Part shown: positions 23,437-37,137 of the stretch, one piece after another
Numbering within the stretch: the stretch's first letter is position 1
How the letters are laid out: the number at the start of each line of letters is the position of its first letter
Assembly: GCA_013399015.1 (NCBI GenBank)
Contig: VWZX01004666.1
Coordinates: forward strand, 5,796,979 to 5,860,978
DNA: 64,000 bases
From: Galbula dea
Lineage: Eukaryota; Chordata; Aves; Piciformes; Galbulidae
Direction of reading: 5' to 3'
Notes under the pieces: generated by a model
Database searches by the model: none
Told to the model about the DNA's origin: nothing
Seen by the model: only the letters and a program-made list of their open reading frames with translations
Program-made: the position numbers and the translations under genes

Positions 23437-26400
23437 GTCTTTTAATGGGTCTTTTTATACCCAGTACTAGTGCCTCAGTAGAATGCACACACTATTATAA
23501 AAGAGATTCAGCCCCTCCTCTCCTCTGCAAATAGTCAAATTCCTCCTATCTGAACACAAAATGTGCAAAAGTTCATTTAGTCTGCAAATTAAATAGCTAC
23601 ACACTGAGCTCAAATTGGTATTTCTGGTATTAATTTCTGTCTCCTGACAGATCTGGATAGGTGATGCAGGAAATTTGAGGTAACAAAGGCTTCTGTTTGC
23701 AGCAATAAAGGATTCTCAGCTTTGGGGGCGGGGGGAAGGGATCAGAATAAAAGGCTAACATACGAAGCCTACATACACTACAGAATATCTGTGTTGAGTC
23801 CAGCAAGCAAAAAGTCTAGCAGATTCAAAGCAGTATTAAGAGGTGTTAATCCTTTTACCTCTGAGCTATTCATGAGCAATATGCAAAGCTGTTCTTACGG
23901 CGTCGCGTTTGCAATGCTCCAGTTATGCTTGCATCAGCATTTCCATTGTGAACCCTGCTTTCAGAGATTTTTCACTTTGCCAAGTTTTAGTCTGGAACAA
24001 TTTTACTACAAGCCTGTGAGATTTTAGTCCAGGATTAGGATTTAAGTCTGGTGAAGAACATTTGGACAAAATCTGCTTGGCTGTTTTATTTATTAGAGTG
24101 CAGAATTAATCCTTCTGAGTTACTGGACTGGAAAACAGTGTAAAACTATTTTTTTTTTCCATCTTAGAAAAAAAAATAAAAACAGAAGATTTACTCTCCC
24201 CAAGAATTCCTTGTCCCCAAATCTCTACAATCACAGAACAGATGAAAATTACACACCACAAAACTAAGGTACAATTGAAACAAGCCTTCCTTTGTCAGGC
24301 ATTTTCTTTCACTTACAGTTGCAACATGGTAGCCACAAAGGGAAGGAAGAACCGTTTCACTGTGAGTTGCAGGTAAAAGGTGGACACAAACCACAAGCTG
24401 CCCATTAGCAAGGATAAGACAAACCCACTGCATTTCAAATTCCAGAAATTTTGCCATATTCCTAAGCAACGCAAATTACAAATATTACATATCACCACAT
24501 AACTTACAAGGTATAAGATGTTTGTTCACAGCTTTGGTGGGCACAGGCTCTAACTGGCTATGCTACAAAAACTCACATAAAAATCAAGAGAGCAAGTATT
24601 TTATGAGAGATAAGCTCTCTAGATGAGACAGAAAATGCTTGCTGTGTCCATAACATTTTCCTAAAGCCACCTGTGCTGCCTCTCAGATCTTAAACCCTGA
24701 GATCTGCTCACTTGGTTGCAGGAACTCCGAGTCACTCAGCTTTCAAGTCTCATTCAGCAACGTGCATGTTAGCTTAGATGCATGTTAGTGCATATGTTAC
24801 CTGCATGTCTAACACCCAGTAACACACAGCCATCACATGTTTTGCAGGTATTCAGCAGTGTACATGGCTGAGGCTACTGACCACATTGCCTGCAGTGCTG
24901 GTTCTTCATCAGTATGCATGGTTCTGCATCTGCTCCACCATTGCTAGTGCGGAACCCAGCAAGCTGAAGCTTTGGTTTTAGCACAACTTGACAGTATGGA
25001 CTGAAGACTGCAGGAAAGCCCTCCTCAATGGAGCTAAATAACAGCTGCAGTTCAGGGGGAAAGCTCTGGTTAATTAAAACCAAGACTAAATTTCCCAATA
25101 ATGGTCTTTTTGTGAGATTTCCAGACAGCACTCCCAGTAAACATAAGAGAATCAACACTTGGAGCTTCTCTCTGAAATACTTACATGCATTGCCCTCCAT
25201 ACATTATATGCAACCATATTCAAACAGAGAGCTAAACGTTTACAGGTACTCTTAAGTTTTCTTCCCCTTTACCAACTAGGCTTCATAACAAAGTTTTCTG
25301 CCATGTTTAAATCACCCCTCCTATGTGGGCTCTGTATCAGTATTTAAGGTGCCTACTGTAAACTGGCTAAATCGTTTCAAGAGGTAAATCCCTACTGCAT
25401 GTTTGCTGAAATACAAAGATTATCTAAGAAGCAAAAGATGAAAAAATGATTTTTCAGTAATAAGCCACAAACCACAATGCTAATTTCAGGTGTAACACCA
25501 GATCCATTCTTCACCTCTCAACCAGACTTTCTGTATCAAACACCCAAAAAAGAAATTACCAACCAATACTTTATACCATTTACTTCAATACTACATACAC
25601 AATTTTGTTTGTAAAGAGGTGACAAACAGAATGGATTTCCATCCCATGATTTAAATAACTAGTTCTACTGTGTCTTTGTGCTTTCCAGTTATCTTCCTAA
25701 AGAAATGCTGTTTCTTATTGATTGCTCTGTACCAGCGAGCAGTAATTTGCTCCTAAACCTACAGTTCACATTTAAAAAAAATAGTTACATAGCTGAAGTA
25801 GCAACATAAATTTTATTACCTGTTCATGTGTATGTACATTCATGTACATGTATAAGCACATACAATTGTACATCTGACACCAGGCATAATTTCCCTTCCT
25901 TTTTTATTAACTACCTTTTTCACTCTTGACTTGTTCCAGCTGAATTTGGATAGAAGCTGAGCTCAGAAGTATGCAACAATGACTCTTAAAAGATTTAAGT
26001 CTGTTTCAAAGTGTTCACATGAACTGGAAAAGGTTTATCTGAACATATTTTTCTCTTTTAAATCCGCTAGGTTTAAACTATAGATTTATCTACCATATGT
26101 CAAAACAGTTTCATCATCTTTCAAGAAATTTTTATTAATATAGAGTAGAAAATTAACTTTCCATCTTGTCCAAAAAAAATAAATCTTTCAGTTGCTTAAC
26201 AGTGTATGAACAAGGCCAGGAATGGAATTCACTAAGTAAACCATGGCAATACTGTTTTGTCTGCAGATGTAGAGGGAGCTACAGCTGATTTAACATTTCC
26301 ACTAACTCTAAAACCAGGTGGTAAACAAGCACCTTCCCAAGTTCAGCAATTTGATTGTTTTTCAGATACTGGAAGCAAAATTAAAAATGCTTGAAAATAA

Positions 26401-27639
26401 TTCAGTATTACATTTTCAGGCCTTAATGTGAGGCATAATTTTTCATGTGGTTAGTCTGAGGTCCATTTAATTTAACTGAAAAAATGCCTTTTTCCTAATC
26501 TGACAAAAATATGCTAATTTTGACTTACTCTTGAAAGAGCAAAGTTCCATTTCTAAGCCTCCCCAGGGCACAGCAGGTTGGTGCCACTGCAACTCATGCA
26601 TCCTGACACAGGAGTAGCAATACAGTCTGTTACAACCCTTTCCTCACTTTATATGTTTTCATGATTGAGTGGTGTTTTTCTTAAATTAAAAGAAAACCAA
26701 CCGCCAAAATAGGCTAACTGTGAACAGCACAATGCTCATGGTCATTTTTAGCACAAGGTCAGCCAGAAAGCCCCTGGGGGCTGTACCTCAGGCCAAAGAA
26801 ACCAAAAGTTTTTAACTTACAGCTACAAAGCACTTCAAGCTTCACACATACACACAAAAACACACAACTAACTTACAGTAAGAAAATTTTGAACTTGTAT
26901 GTTCACTTTTATGTCTTGAAATTGTCATTTCAATGTCAATTTTAATGTCTTGGAAAATGTCGGGTTTTTGCCTTGAAACAGGTAGGCACAAAGACAGGGA
27001 GCAAAACTTCCTGAAAATACAGCTCCAAAGAAGCAGGGCTGTAGCTACCAAGCCCATGATGTGGTTTGACGAATGGCTGAAGGACTAAAATAGTTAGCAA
27101 CGCTACATGCTGACAAATACACTCAGTACATTGCCACGGGGATTAGAATTTTGTCTGGCTGTATTAAGTACCTTATTTAATATAAAGATGGGAATAAACC
27201 TTGCAATTACATTTTCTGAGAAAGTCTACAAAATGGAAAGCTACCATCAGAGACCATGAGATTATGTATTATGGCAGGAAAGAAAGAAAAAACGAATATC
27301 AGTTTCAATCTGGAAGAACACAAGCATAAACAAAATCCAATAAGAAAAAAACTCCAATAAGAAGTAGTAACACAGAAAGCAGCAGAACCAAGAGATGGTA
27401 CAAATGAGAATTGCAATGCAATATATTGCAAGTAAGAGAGATTACAACACTTAACTATCAAAAAAAAAAATTTGAGCTACAAATGACAAAGTCTAAAGAG
27501 TTTTACCCAACTACAGAGGAATAAAAATTGTACCCTCAGAAGAAGTTGGTATGTTTAAAGAAAGCATTTAAACAGAAACTGGATGGGCATGACTGGTAGG
27601 GAGAGAAAAGGAGAGAGGTTATTGATGTTCACCACAGCC

Positions 27640-29760
27640 CTTCAGGACTGGGTAATAAATGACAAAACATTCCTGGACCAAACAACAGTACACTCGGAGC
27701 ACACACACCATGCTCTGAAGGGCTTCAGTTAGATTGACTTCTTGCTGACGAACACACACACAAAAAACTCCAAAAAATTAGACCGTAACAGCCCACAAAC
27801 CATGGCACTTAACAGACTTACGAGAGACCTCCCAAAAAGGGAAACTGTCCTGAATTGACTTCTTACCAACAAAAATAAGTTACCAGTCATGCAAGAAAGT
27901 AAGTTTTGGTGCCAAATAACTACATGGATTTAAAATACAGGTGAACTAGGAACTACCATTCAAGATGTCCATCAGATTCCTCAAGCCCCCAGCCATGTGG
28001 CATTAAAAGCAAAACAAAGTCAGGTGGAAGAAATGACTAAGAGTGTGGAGGTGGAAGAAAGGCTTAAGAGCGTGGAACAACCTCCTGAGATCAACAAAAT
28101 AACCCAGAAGTTTAGTAAGTTCAGGCCTTCTCACAGGAAAGGATGTAAGAACCAAGATGCGATCAATGTGGGCTCCAGGGAAACTACATCAAGATTTGAA
28201 TCTCAATAAGCCTCTATACTGGAGAAGAGGAGCACACCCTAACAAGAATTACACAGCCAGTTACAGCATGCAGGAAAAGATAAGCACAGCATAAAAGCCA
28301 AAGGAGCTAATGCTTTGCGGCTATTACAGGGACAGGCTGGACCATTAATAAGTGATGAAGGAGGAAGAATAAATAACTCAAGCAGCTTGCTACACTGACC
28401 ACCTTTTAAAATCTAAAAGGGAAAATACAGCAAAGGCTGAACAATTAGAATGTAATTATGAACTTATAAAATGTTTTTATACATATAAACACACACATAG
28501 CCATACTGGATACTTGGTTGCAACAATTATGAGCAGCACCACAAAGAAACCCGATGTTTCAGATACCTCCGGTGAGAAGCATATGCACTTAAACACAGAG
28601 ACCAAAATTCTGATGGACAGCTATTCTCAGCAAGCACTCCTGGCAATACCACTACTGCAGTTCCGCACTTTCATCTGTATTACCTCAGTAAAGTACCAAT
28701 TGATAGCCATTACAAATGGGCATTAATAATTACAAGTAAAAGCCTTAGGAAATGTAGGCATACGTATCAGAACCATTCCATAATACCATTTATTCCAAGG
28801 AGTTGAGCCAGTGAAGACAAATTAGCAAACAAGCTTAGCAGATAGAGCCACTAATTCCTTTACAACATGGAATTATCTACAGACGAAAGATGTATCTAGA
28901 CTTCCAACTTCACCACAGAAAAACACATGGAAATTGTTATCATATAAGCAATCACATTTTACTTCTCCTAAAAGAACAGTTTTATGCAGAGAGTACAAAC
29001 CAGCCCCTAAGACTCCTGGAGTATTATTACCTTCTTTCAACCAAAATGAGAAATGGGGTTTATAAAGTATATGTGAAATGTGATACAGCCCATCACGTTT
29101 TTAGAGGATTGTAGTTTGTTGATAGCAAGCACGTTGTAAATAAAATACACCTGGATGTCAGTAAACCATTTGACTGTATCAAATGATACAGCTTCAAAAT
29201 TATTTAGGAAACCAATTTTGATGTGGATAGAACTGTACAAAAAACATAAACAAAATAAAAATCATATACCAAATCTCAAAGTATCTCTCAATGATGCAAG
29301 AAATTTTCTTATACATTCACTTACTTAAAAGAAAAAAATCTTAATGATGCAGAACAGGAGTAAACCCTGTGTTCTTGAAATCTGTGGATGGTACTAAATT
29401 TAGGAGTTGCAAGCCCCAGCGAGGACAGAGAAAGTTGAGAAGCAGGCAATTAAAAATAAGGTTCTCCTTGGGAAAGTGCATTGAAGACATCCAACAGGAA
29501 AATAATCTGAAAGAAACATTCGGTGGGAGTGACTAACTGAGGAGCCAAGAAATTCTTAAAAGGTTTGCAATGTGATCTGGTAGCAAGAAAGATTAATGAA
29601 ACCTTGGCTGCACACACAAAGAAAAAAATGCCACATCAAGCAAGGGAGAAGCAACAGCTTAACATGCCCACTTTGGGTGGCAAGCAAAGTAGAAGAAATA
29701 ATCACAGAAGCCTGCAATATTAAAATGGATGCAAATACCACTGGGATGAGACAGGTCTTA
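27640..29760 (+). mobile_element. Ancient CR1 body (endonuclease-RT region), decayed
   Basis: Degenerate plus-strand CR1 internal sequence with no long frame. Best-supported are 29130-29220, where CTGGATGTCAGTAAACCATT-TGACTGTATCAAATGATAC parallels the family segment for DFSKAFDTVSHDI, and 29375-29410, where TGTGGATGGTACTAAATTTA then GGAGTTGCAAGC parallels the FADDTKLGG active-site region. At 29565-29600, GCAATGTGATCTGGTAGCA parallels a later family segment. Upstream, CTGAATTGACTTCTTACCAACAAA (27850-27875) parallels the family's 'LLTNK' region. The RT aspartates are lost (FADD now reads SVDG). Outer limits are approximate. Confidence 0.65.
28023..28076. repeat. 27-bp tandem duplication, two units
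   Basis: Two exactly adjacent 27-bp units starting GGTGGAAGAAA and ending GTGGA, differing at four positions. Read in the open plus frame 27997-28209 each unit gives a nine-residue repeat (VEEMTKSVE then VEERLKSVE). It lies inside the decayed CR1 body, so it is probably a local duplication within LINE debris. Confidence 0.9.
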
Positions 29761-32084
29761 TTCACACTAGTATGTGGTAGTAGGTGGACACGTTTAAAAA
29801 GAAAAGAGAATAGGGGTTAGTGCCTGAAAGCTTCCTTGTAACAGCCTTTCTAAACCCCAATATTACAACCAGAGTCACAAGTGGGACTTAAATGACCATT
29901 TAAGAAGAGTTTACCCCCACAAATGAGATTAGTAGCAGAAAGCTGAAGACATGCTGCAGGGCCTCCCTCCCACAGGAAATACCACAGGCTTGTTCTGTGA
30001 ACACCTCTGCACAGACCCAGCAAGGCAGGAATATATAAATAGTGCAAAGCAGCTCTACAGCAGGGCCAAACAATGAGTCCAGGCAGTTCTCAAGTTGGCT
30101 GAAGGTCACTAATTTCTCAGCAAATGATTAGGTAAATACTTATTTTCAAGTACAATTTTCATAACAGAAATGTATGAAGAGGAAGGTAAAGCTCCTCCTG
30201 TTTGCAGAACACATAAGTAGTAAACAAAGAAAAGAAATACCATATATGCAGTGCTCAAATTTAATTTTTTTCAGATTTTTTTAATTAACTGTTTTATCTT
30301 AACACAGCATGTATTTCTGTCCTTCCTTAACAAAAGCAAAGCAAAAAAACACAAGTTAGTAGTGCTGCATCTCCTGGTGCTGGGTTTGAAGTTCACTCAT
30401 CACTGGGATGGAGGCTGAAAAACCAAGCAGGCACAAAATCTCCTCCTCCTGCAGTATCAAGGATCTGTCCTGCAAAATCCAAGTGCTTACCTGCACAGCT
30501 CAAACACTGATGTAACTCAGTAAACATGAATGCCAAAGAACTGCTCACAACAGAAGAATACTACCCCAACATTTAATATCAGCCATGTCACAGGACTTCG
30601 TCTACTTAAGTGTAAACTTCATATAGCAAAAGCAGTGGTTTTCTTTCGTTGCTGCAGCATATCAAGTGCAGTTAGGTTTGTTAAGGGAAAAATGTAGAGT
30701 GTAACTGAAAGCCAGACTACCCAAGCTGCTGCGTCTGCTTTGTTTTCTCATTCCTTTCAGCAGTGCTTGACTAGCCAGCTCCAGTACAGCCAGCCTGTCT
30801 CCCCACAGAGCGGGTCATTTCATGAGCATGCATTATTCACAGAACAACACTGCAAGCCTATTTAGACACTGAGATTTTAGAACTCTCTAACACCAGACCT
30901 TTTAAATAACTTTGCTAAGTGATGTCTATTGAACAGTCCTGTTGCAACACAACCGAGGTTGGATACAAGCAGTGCCACCATCCAGTGATCTTGTGGCTGG
31001 TGATTTTCTCAAGTACAAGATGGGTTTCAGGTTGCTTTTGAGGAAGAAGGAAAACAGGAACAAACATAAAGGAGGCAACTTTGCCAGATATATTCCAGTT
31101 TTCACTGAGAATTCATTTAGACACTAGTTCTAAATACATTGTTTCAACTGTGGATTAGATCAAAGATTTCAAATAAATATGTATATTCCCCTGCCTACAT
31201 ACCCATTTAAAGACCAATTCGCTGTCCTGTAATCACAAAAATCAGGGTTTTTTAAATCCAAGCTTTAATAATAGCAAGTGATATAAATCTGTACAACTCA
31301 ATTTTGTTATTTGTGGACCAAGGATAAATATCAGACACATGGGTTTTCAAGATGGACATAACACAAATTTCAAGTCCTCCATTTTCTCCTGTCCTTTCTG
31401 TTCAATCACCACTTGCTTCAACAGTTTTTGTCAGGGTGACTGCAACCTCAGTTCTGCCTGGCACATTAGAGTTTTCACCATCACGTTTCCCAAGGTTAAA
31501 CCTCAAGGTTTGAAAACAGTTTTTTTCCTCTAAGATGACCTTCGGCAACTGCCCCAGTTCTGAGAAATGAATGAAGTGTTCCCAAAACAAAGCAGATTTT
31601 AGTAGTAAGTTCTAGCTAAAAAGAACCTATGTGACCTGCTTTAGAGAGACAGACTGCTAAAAATACTGCTGGCTGGGCATGACTTTTGGGAGGGCTTTTG
31701 GGATCATGGCAGTCAGGTAATTCTTCCTGCATTAACAATATACAAAATTTTTGCTTAGCCTTCAAAAATATTTTCATTTAACTATATAAAACTATCAAGG
31801 AAAGGTAGAAAGACTTTTTAATACAGTAGTTAACCCAGGATATAGGACTGATTTTTTTAAAAGAACCTGACCCAATGTCCACAAAAGTTCTCAGAGAATG
31901 CTACAATCAAGGCAGGATCAGCCTCACAGACCAATTAGCCACCAACAACCTGTTACAGAGACACTGCAGGGCTTGAGGAAAGGTGCAAGAACCTCCAACA
32001 AACACACTGTCTAGTTCAGTTAAAGCTTTGTCCTAGTCTTTTAACAGTTATGTACTGCTCAAAAAAAACCCATCCCAGTATCCA
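29761..32084. other. Non-coding stretch, nothing recognised
   Basis: AT-rich sequence between two old CR1 pieces. No gene, RNA or known repeat recognised; open frames are all below 75 codons. Confidence 0.5.
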
Positions 32085-32420
32085 TACAAATATCTCCAAT
32101 ACCCGTGTAAACATCTAACTTCTTTTTGAACTTTAAAAACTGAGCTCCCATATGAACACCTCCTATGGTCTTCCTGCATCCATCATAAAAACAACTTTTG
32201 TTTCACTCATCTTGAACTGACTGATTCTTAAGTGTTTCAGATTTCCTTTCTATCTCACAATAGAAGAACAGTCTCCTGACCTAGATTCCTTAAATAATTT
32301 ATTACCTCCTAGACTTCCTCTTGCCCCTTCTGATTTACCTTTTTTTGATGCAAAACAGTTTGGTTTCTCTTCATGTGAAATCTTCCCAGCCACAGACGAT
32401 CACTGTCCACCTTTCCTTGC
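32085..32420 (-). mobile_element. Probable ancient CR1 remnant
   Basis: A weak but extended match in order to the reverse complement of old CR1 families: TCCAATACCCGTGTAAACAT, CTTCTTTTTGAAC, AACACCTCCTATGG, AACAACTTTTGTTTCACTC, AGAACAGTCTCCTGAC, AATAATTTATTACCTCCTAGA and TTCTCTTCATGTGAAATCTT line up with the family's region upstream of the ORF2 stop. Many substitutions and no frame. The younger plus-strand CR1 at 32550 lies about 130 bp to its right. Confidence 0.5.
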
Positions 32421-32549
32421 ATCCCTTTTTTAAAAATTCCTTATGTAAAGCTCTAAGTAAAATTCAAATAGCATTTTATTATTTACTTAGAGTCTTATCT
32501 ATGTAAAGGCCTATATAAAGGCAGGAAGGGAGACTTTTTATGTGGAAAG

Positions 32550-32822
32550 AAAGCAATAGGACAAGGAGAAACAGCTTAAAGCTGAAGGGGTGAAGATTTA
32601 GATTAGATCTTAAGAAAAATTTCCTTACTCAGAGAGTGGTGAGTCACTCGGAACAGGTTGCCCAAAATGGTTGTGGATGCCCCATCCCTGACAGTGTTTA
32701 AGGCCAGACTGGATGCGGCCCTGAGCAACCTGGTCTAGTGGGTTGCATCCATGTCCATGGCAGGGAGGTTGGAGCTAGATGATCTTTAAGGTCTTTTCGA
32801 ACCCAGGCCGTTCTATGAATCT
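32550..32822 (+). mobile_element. CR1 LINE, 3' end
   Basis: Plus-strand CR1 3' end. Recognisable segments are TTTAGATTAGATCTTAAG, GAACAGGTTGCCCAAAATGG, TTGTGGATGCCCCATCCCTG, AGCAACCTGGTCTAGTGGGT, GGAGCTAGATGATCTTTAAG and a terminal TTCTATGAATCT. Its 3' UTR differs from the 14.8 kb copy (it carries the 'AACCTGGTCTAGTGG' block and ends in TTCTATGA), so it belongs to a different CR1 subfamily. The ORF2 remnant is interrupted. Confidence 0.95.
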
Positions 32823-35800
32823 ATTAATTACTGGAGTTTGAGATGTGAACAACATCTTTTTCAAAAGAGGTGTTTTGGCCAATTTGGAGGAATATCAGAT
32901 GATATTTTGATTACTTTAAAAATTAGTAACATTGACCAAATTATCCTGAGTCAGTCTTCTATATTGATAACAACAAAAAGTTACCCAGGGAGCATTTTCA
33001 CTCCACGTGGCTTAAGACTCTCCTTATATTGTTCCTTGCAACATGTATTTGCAAGCATTTCAAGTACTATAAATACTTTGTATCATGCTGTGAATGAGTC
33101 AAATGATGTTTTCCAGGCTAAAATAAAGAAACATACAATCAGGCAATGTTTCACTCCCCGCAATAGTCTTTGCAGCAAATCATTAGCAGCTACAGATAGT
33201 CTTTGGAATACAGGTGGAAAGAGGCTGCTGTAAAACCCTATGTGCAAACACTGCAGCTGCAACTCAACAGCCCAGGGAATAAAGCATACCTGATGGAGAA
33301 TCAGTAACCAAGAACATAACTACCAAACCAAGGCACCACATATGTAGCCCACGGCTACATTCACAAGCACGGCCATCACAAAGCACTCTGGAGGAGAAAG
33401 ACAAGACCTCCTCAGATTTACAAGCACTGATTCTGCATGCACGTGAAGGCATGGTGTAAGGGGCTGCAATGGAGGACAAATGAACATGTGTCATTAACCC
33501 ATGTTTTGGGACTCCACTCACAGGTGAGTAATCTCTGTTCCTATCTTTAAGCAGAAGTCAAAATGTTCATTTGAACTGCAGGTGTCAGCAAGCAGTGTGA
33601 CCTATACGCACAACTCTATGGGCCCTAAAAGTTGTGTATTTCAGGGGAATATGGATTCATCATAGCCCTGCCAAGCACAGCCTTATGCCAGGGTGCTCTG
33701 CCAGCAGCTCCATGCCCAAGATGGGGCAAGTGAGCTCTCACTGGCCGCTCTCCAGCATCATGAGAAACACCCCTGCACAAAGCACGGGTGGAGAATGTCC
33801 TCCCAACCACACCACTTGGGTTGCTGCTTCCCAACACAGCCCCTAAGCACGTGCTGTTGTCCACTGCACACGCTGCCAGATATCACTGCACTGGAGCTAT
33901 ATACACCACCAAGAAAACCAAGCTTGAGGTTACCAACAGTCTGGTTACCTGGTTAATCAAAGCCCTCCCAATAGCTTGGGTATGCCAGTCAGTTTCTGCT
34001 CTGATATACAAGGTGCACAAAGGAAAAACCAGTTCTTTAGTCTATTCCAACAAAACTCAGTCCTGGCCTTGAGGAGAGAGAGAGGCTTGGAACAACTCCT
34101 AATCTGGAGAAAAGATTGCCTCTCCTCCAGATGGAGATGTCTCCCAGGCTCCCAGCTAAGGAGGTTGTTGCTTGAAGTCACAAGCTCCAAGGGGTAACAC
34201 TGAGCACAACACTTCATAGAGACACAGTGTGACCAAAGTCATGCTCCACCAGCATTAATGGGGGAACACCATTAACCATATTCAGGGGGAGCTGAGGACA
34301 ATGGGGTGGCTCACTCACAGAGTCCTGGCAGGTTGGTAAGCACCACCAGACAAATTGTCACCAAGCTCAAGGAAACTCCAGTTTCTTCTGTGCACCCCAG
34401 GATAAAAGGGATTGAGTATCATTACACATGTTTGGAAAACAGGCAAAACATCCAAAATGACCCTGAAAGAACAAAGATCTCACCAGAAATCTGTCCAAAT
34501 AGCCCTAAATAAAATGCAGGTAAAGCTCCGGATTTAATTGTTATTTCTAGCAGTTCACCAAGGAGTAAAATGAAGAAGGCTATCAGGCAATGTGGAAGAA
34601 ATTACTGTACTGCAAATCATTCATTATGAACCAGCTCCCTAGATGAAGAAACAAGCCAGTACAAATCCCAGGTAAAAATCAAGTTGAGGACTCATGACTG
34701 ATGCCTAAGCACACCACAACTTCAGGCCCTACCCCCTGCAAAACTAACCTGATAAGGTGGCTGTGGGAGAAGTTTAACAAACAATTTCTCCTCAAAATAA
34801 CCAATTGTAAAAGTCACAGCATAACCCACTCCCTTCACTGAACAGTTTAAATTTTGGAAAAATTTTGTGACTATGACCAAAATTTTTTAAATGTACATTG
34901 ACATTTCTTTATTTTCCAGAACTCTAAACATATTTCCATTTATGTAGCCTTTTTCACTTATCTTACTATCCACAATCCTAACATATACTCCAAGAGCTAA
35001 ACAGAACATTACTTTTCTACAGTCATCTTTTATCACCAGTCCTGGCAAGATTCATACTGATGTTTTCAAAATCTATCATAAAAGTTATGTTTCTCCCATA
35101 GTAGAACATTTTCCTTCAAAAACTACACATTAATGGAATTAATCTTTAAAGAAGAAATAACATTAGGATTTCAAACAACATTTTAGTAAAGATGTTTAAA
35201 AGCTAGGCCACCAGAATTTGAGAAACATAAGTGAATTATTTAATAGTATCACTACAGAAGGAGCTTTTCTGCATAACTGTCCTGAATAGAGAAGCTATTA
35301 ATGATCTTCAGCTAGACACACTGAGTTAGCACTGTTTTAAAAATGAATTGTAAAAAGCTTTCTGAAGAAAAAAAATGCCCACAAAAATCTAAGTTTGTGA
35401 GAATCTAAAACACTACTGAAGTGTTGAAAAGTAGGCCACAGATATGGCTATTTACACAGCCTTCAAAAAGCAGGGAAATTTTCTAGTCCTGTATCAAATG
35501 CTGCTGACCTGCCTGTACTAAAATGATAATGAATAGAAGTCTACATGACATTTTGCTGGACTGTCCATGAAAGAAAAAATTTTTTGACATGTAGCACTAG
35601 AGAGAAGCAGCAGAGCAAATCTCTTTTGAAATAGGCAAGGTAGAAAGATCTGCCTAGAAAGATGAAGATACCTGAAGAATACTTAACTCATTAACATTGT
35701 ATTACACTTTTTTTTTCCCGTCAAGCTCAAGTGTTAGTTGGCTTAGAAGAATTCAAACACAAAACTATCCTCCATCCTTACTGCTTATAGGCGTCTACGA

Positions 35801-37137
35801 CATTCACAAAGTAATTCCCTTCAAGTAAAAACATCTTTCATTTTGTATAGTGGCCTTTTTTTGCTTCTCGTCCAATAAAAATAAAAGGCCCCAAAGATCA
35901 CAGCTTCTCACAGCCTTTCAGGGACTCTGATGTCAAAAGGAGGAGGCATAAGGGATGATCCTGTCTGTTTTTAAAACAAACAGCCACATTTGCAAACATT
36001 GCTCTTTTGCACACACTAATGTGTTAAGACCTCGATCAGCATTTTCTACACAAAACCCCTCATTCTAACAGAACAGAAAACAATCCACTTACACAGAAGC
36101 AGAAGAACTTGGGTTTTTTTCTCTTTCCTGGACAAGTGACACCTCCACACTATCACCCACAGACCCTAAGGAAGAAATTCTGCTCCAGATATAATTCCCA
36201 TCATCTTCCATTTCTCAAGTTGCCTTTGGAAAACACTTCCTAATCCTTCCCTCAATGCAGAAGTCAGTAAATAACTTTGCCCATCTGCACAGTTAGGTGC
36301 CCTCCTCACTCCCCAGCGCCCCAAGGTTACAGGAGAAGGTTAACAGACACTGCTCAAGTGTTTTGGACAGCAGGGAGAGTTGCAGTCTCTACCACGCTGC
36401 AGGAGGCGGCTCCAAACCTACATCAGCAGCAGTCTGGTTTTGCAAGGGAGGTTACCACTGCTGCAAATGGGACTGCTCACGCCTGTTCGGGCACTGCTGT
36501 CATTTACCCAAGGCATGCATGAAGCCCTGCTTGAACACCATTTGTGATCTGCTTCAACTTGCTAAAAACTCTTAAGATTGCAGCAAAATTTTATGATTTT
36601 CTTTTCTATTACTGAGGTGTAGCCTTCCACAAGATGCTTTAACAATAACCAAAGTCAGCGTAAGCAAGGGAAGACTTGAGTAGCTGGGAGATGGGTGGGC
36701 TGTGCCCTGAGACATCTGAGTTATCTCACAGCTTGCTAGTGGTAAACAGAAAAATACCTCCTTGCCCTCTCTCAGGCTGTGCAGCGCCATCCCCTTGCGC
36801 ATTCACTGCACCTATGAACTGCTTTAATCCAATAACCAGCAGAACACTGTTCAGCTCTTCTCCTCCCCCCAAAGTTATTTTTCTGCTGCTTTAGTGAAAT
36901 GGCCCAAGACCAAAATAGCATAAGGTAAGCCACAGCAACTGAGAAGGGGAATGAGAAAGAAGCAACTCCCCTTTCCAGCTTTCACAGCTTTTGCCAGCTG
37001 CAGCTTATCTGTTCGCTGCTCTGGCTCAAGAAAATAAGTTCCAAAGAAAAGGTTTTACTGTAGCGTTGCCCTACGTTAAGCAAACTGGAGACAAAGTTCA
37101 TGTAGTTCACGGCAAAGCACAAGACACAAACATAAAA
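32823..37137. other. Non-coding stretch; 33.2-34.5 kb is less AT-rich
   Basis: No gene or known repeat recognised. 33250-34520 is more GC-rich than its surroundings and contains several overlapping short open frames, all at most 94 codons and without recognisable motifs. It also has a good donor motif CACAG|GTGAGT at 33524. It could be an unrecognised old repeat. A 131-codon frame at 32838-33233 has no features I recognise. Confidence 0.45.

Larger units (their letters stand above)
20301..27639. other. Non-coding stretch with simple repeats, no recognised gene
   Basis: No known gene or interspersed repeat seen. It holds a G/T-rich run (20805-20868), a mixed TATG/CA microsatellite (23047-23126) and a gapped poly-C tract (23391-23436). 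One minus-strand frame (24874-25200, 108 codons) begins with a hydrophobic leader-like run after MEGNACKYFREK, but nothing else supports a secreted protein there. Bases 27500-27639 may be a short CR1-like 3' piece, too weak to call. Confidence 0.5.

Noticed and set aside
33250..34520. GC-richer block as a gene or LTR
   Set aside because: Only short overlapping frames, no TG...CA paired ends or polyadenylation pattern seen; left as unclassified.
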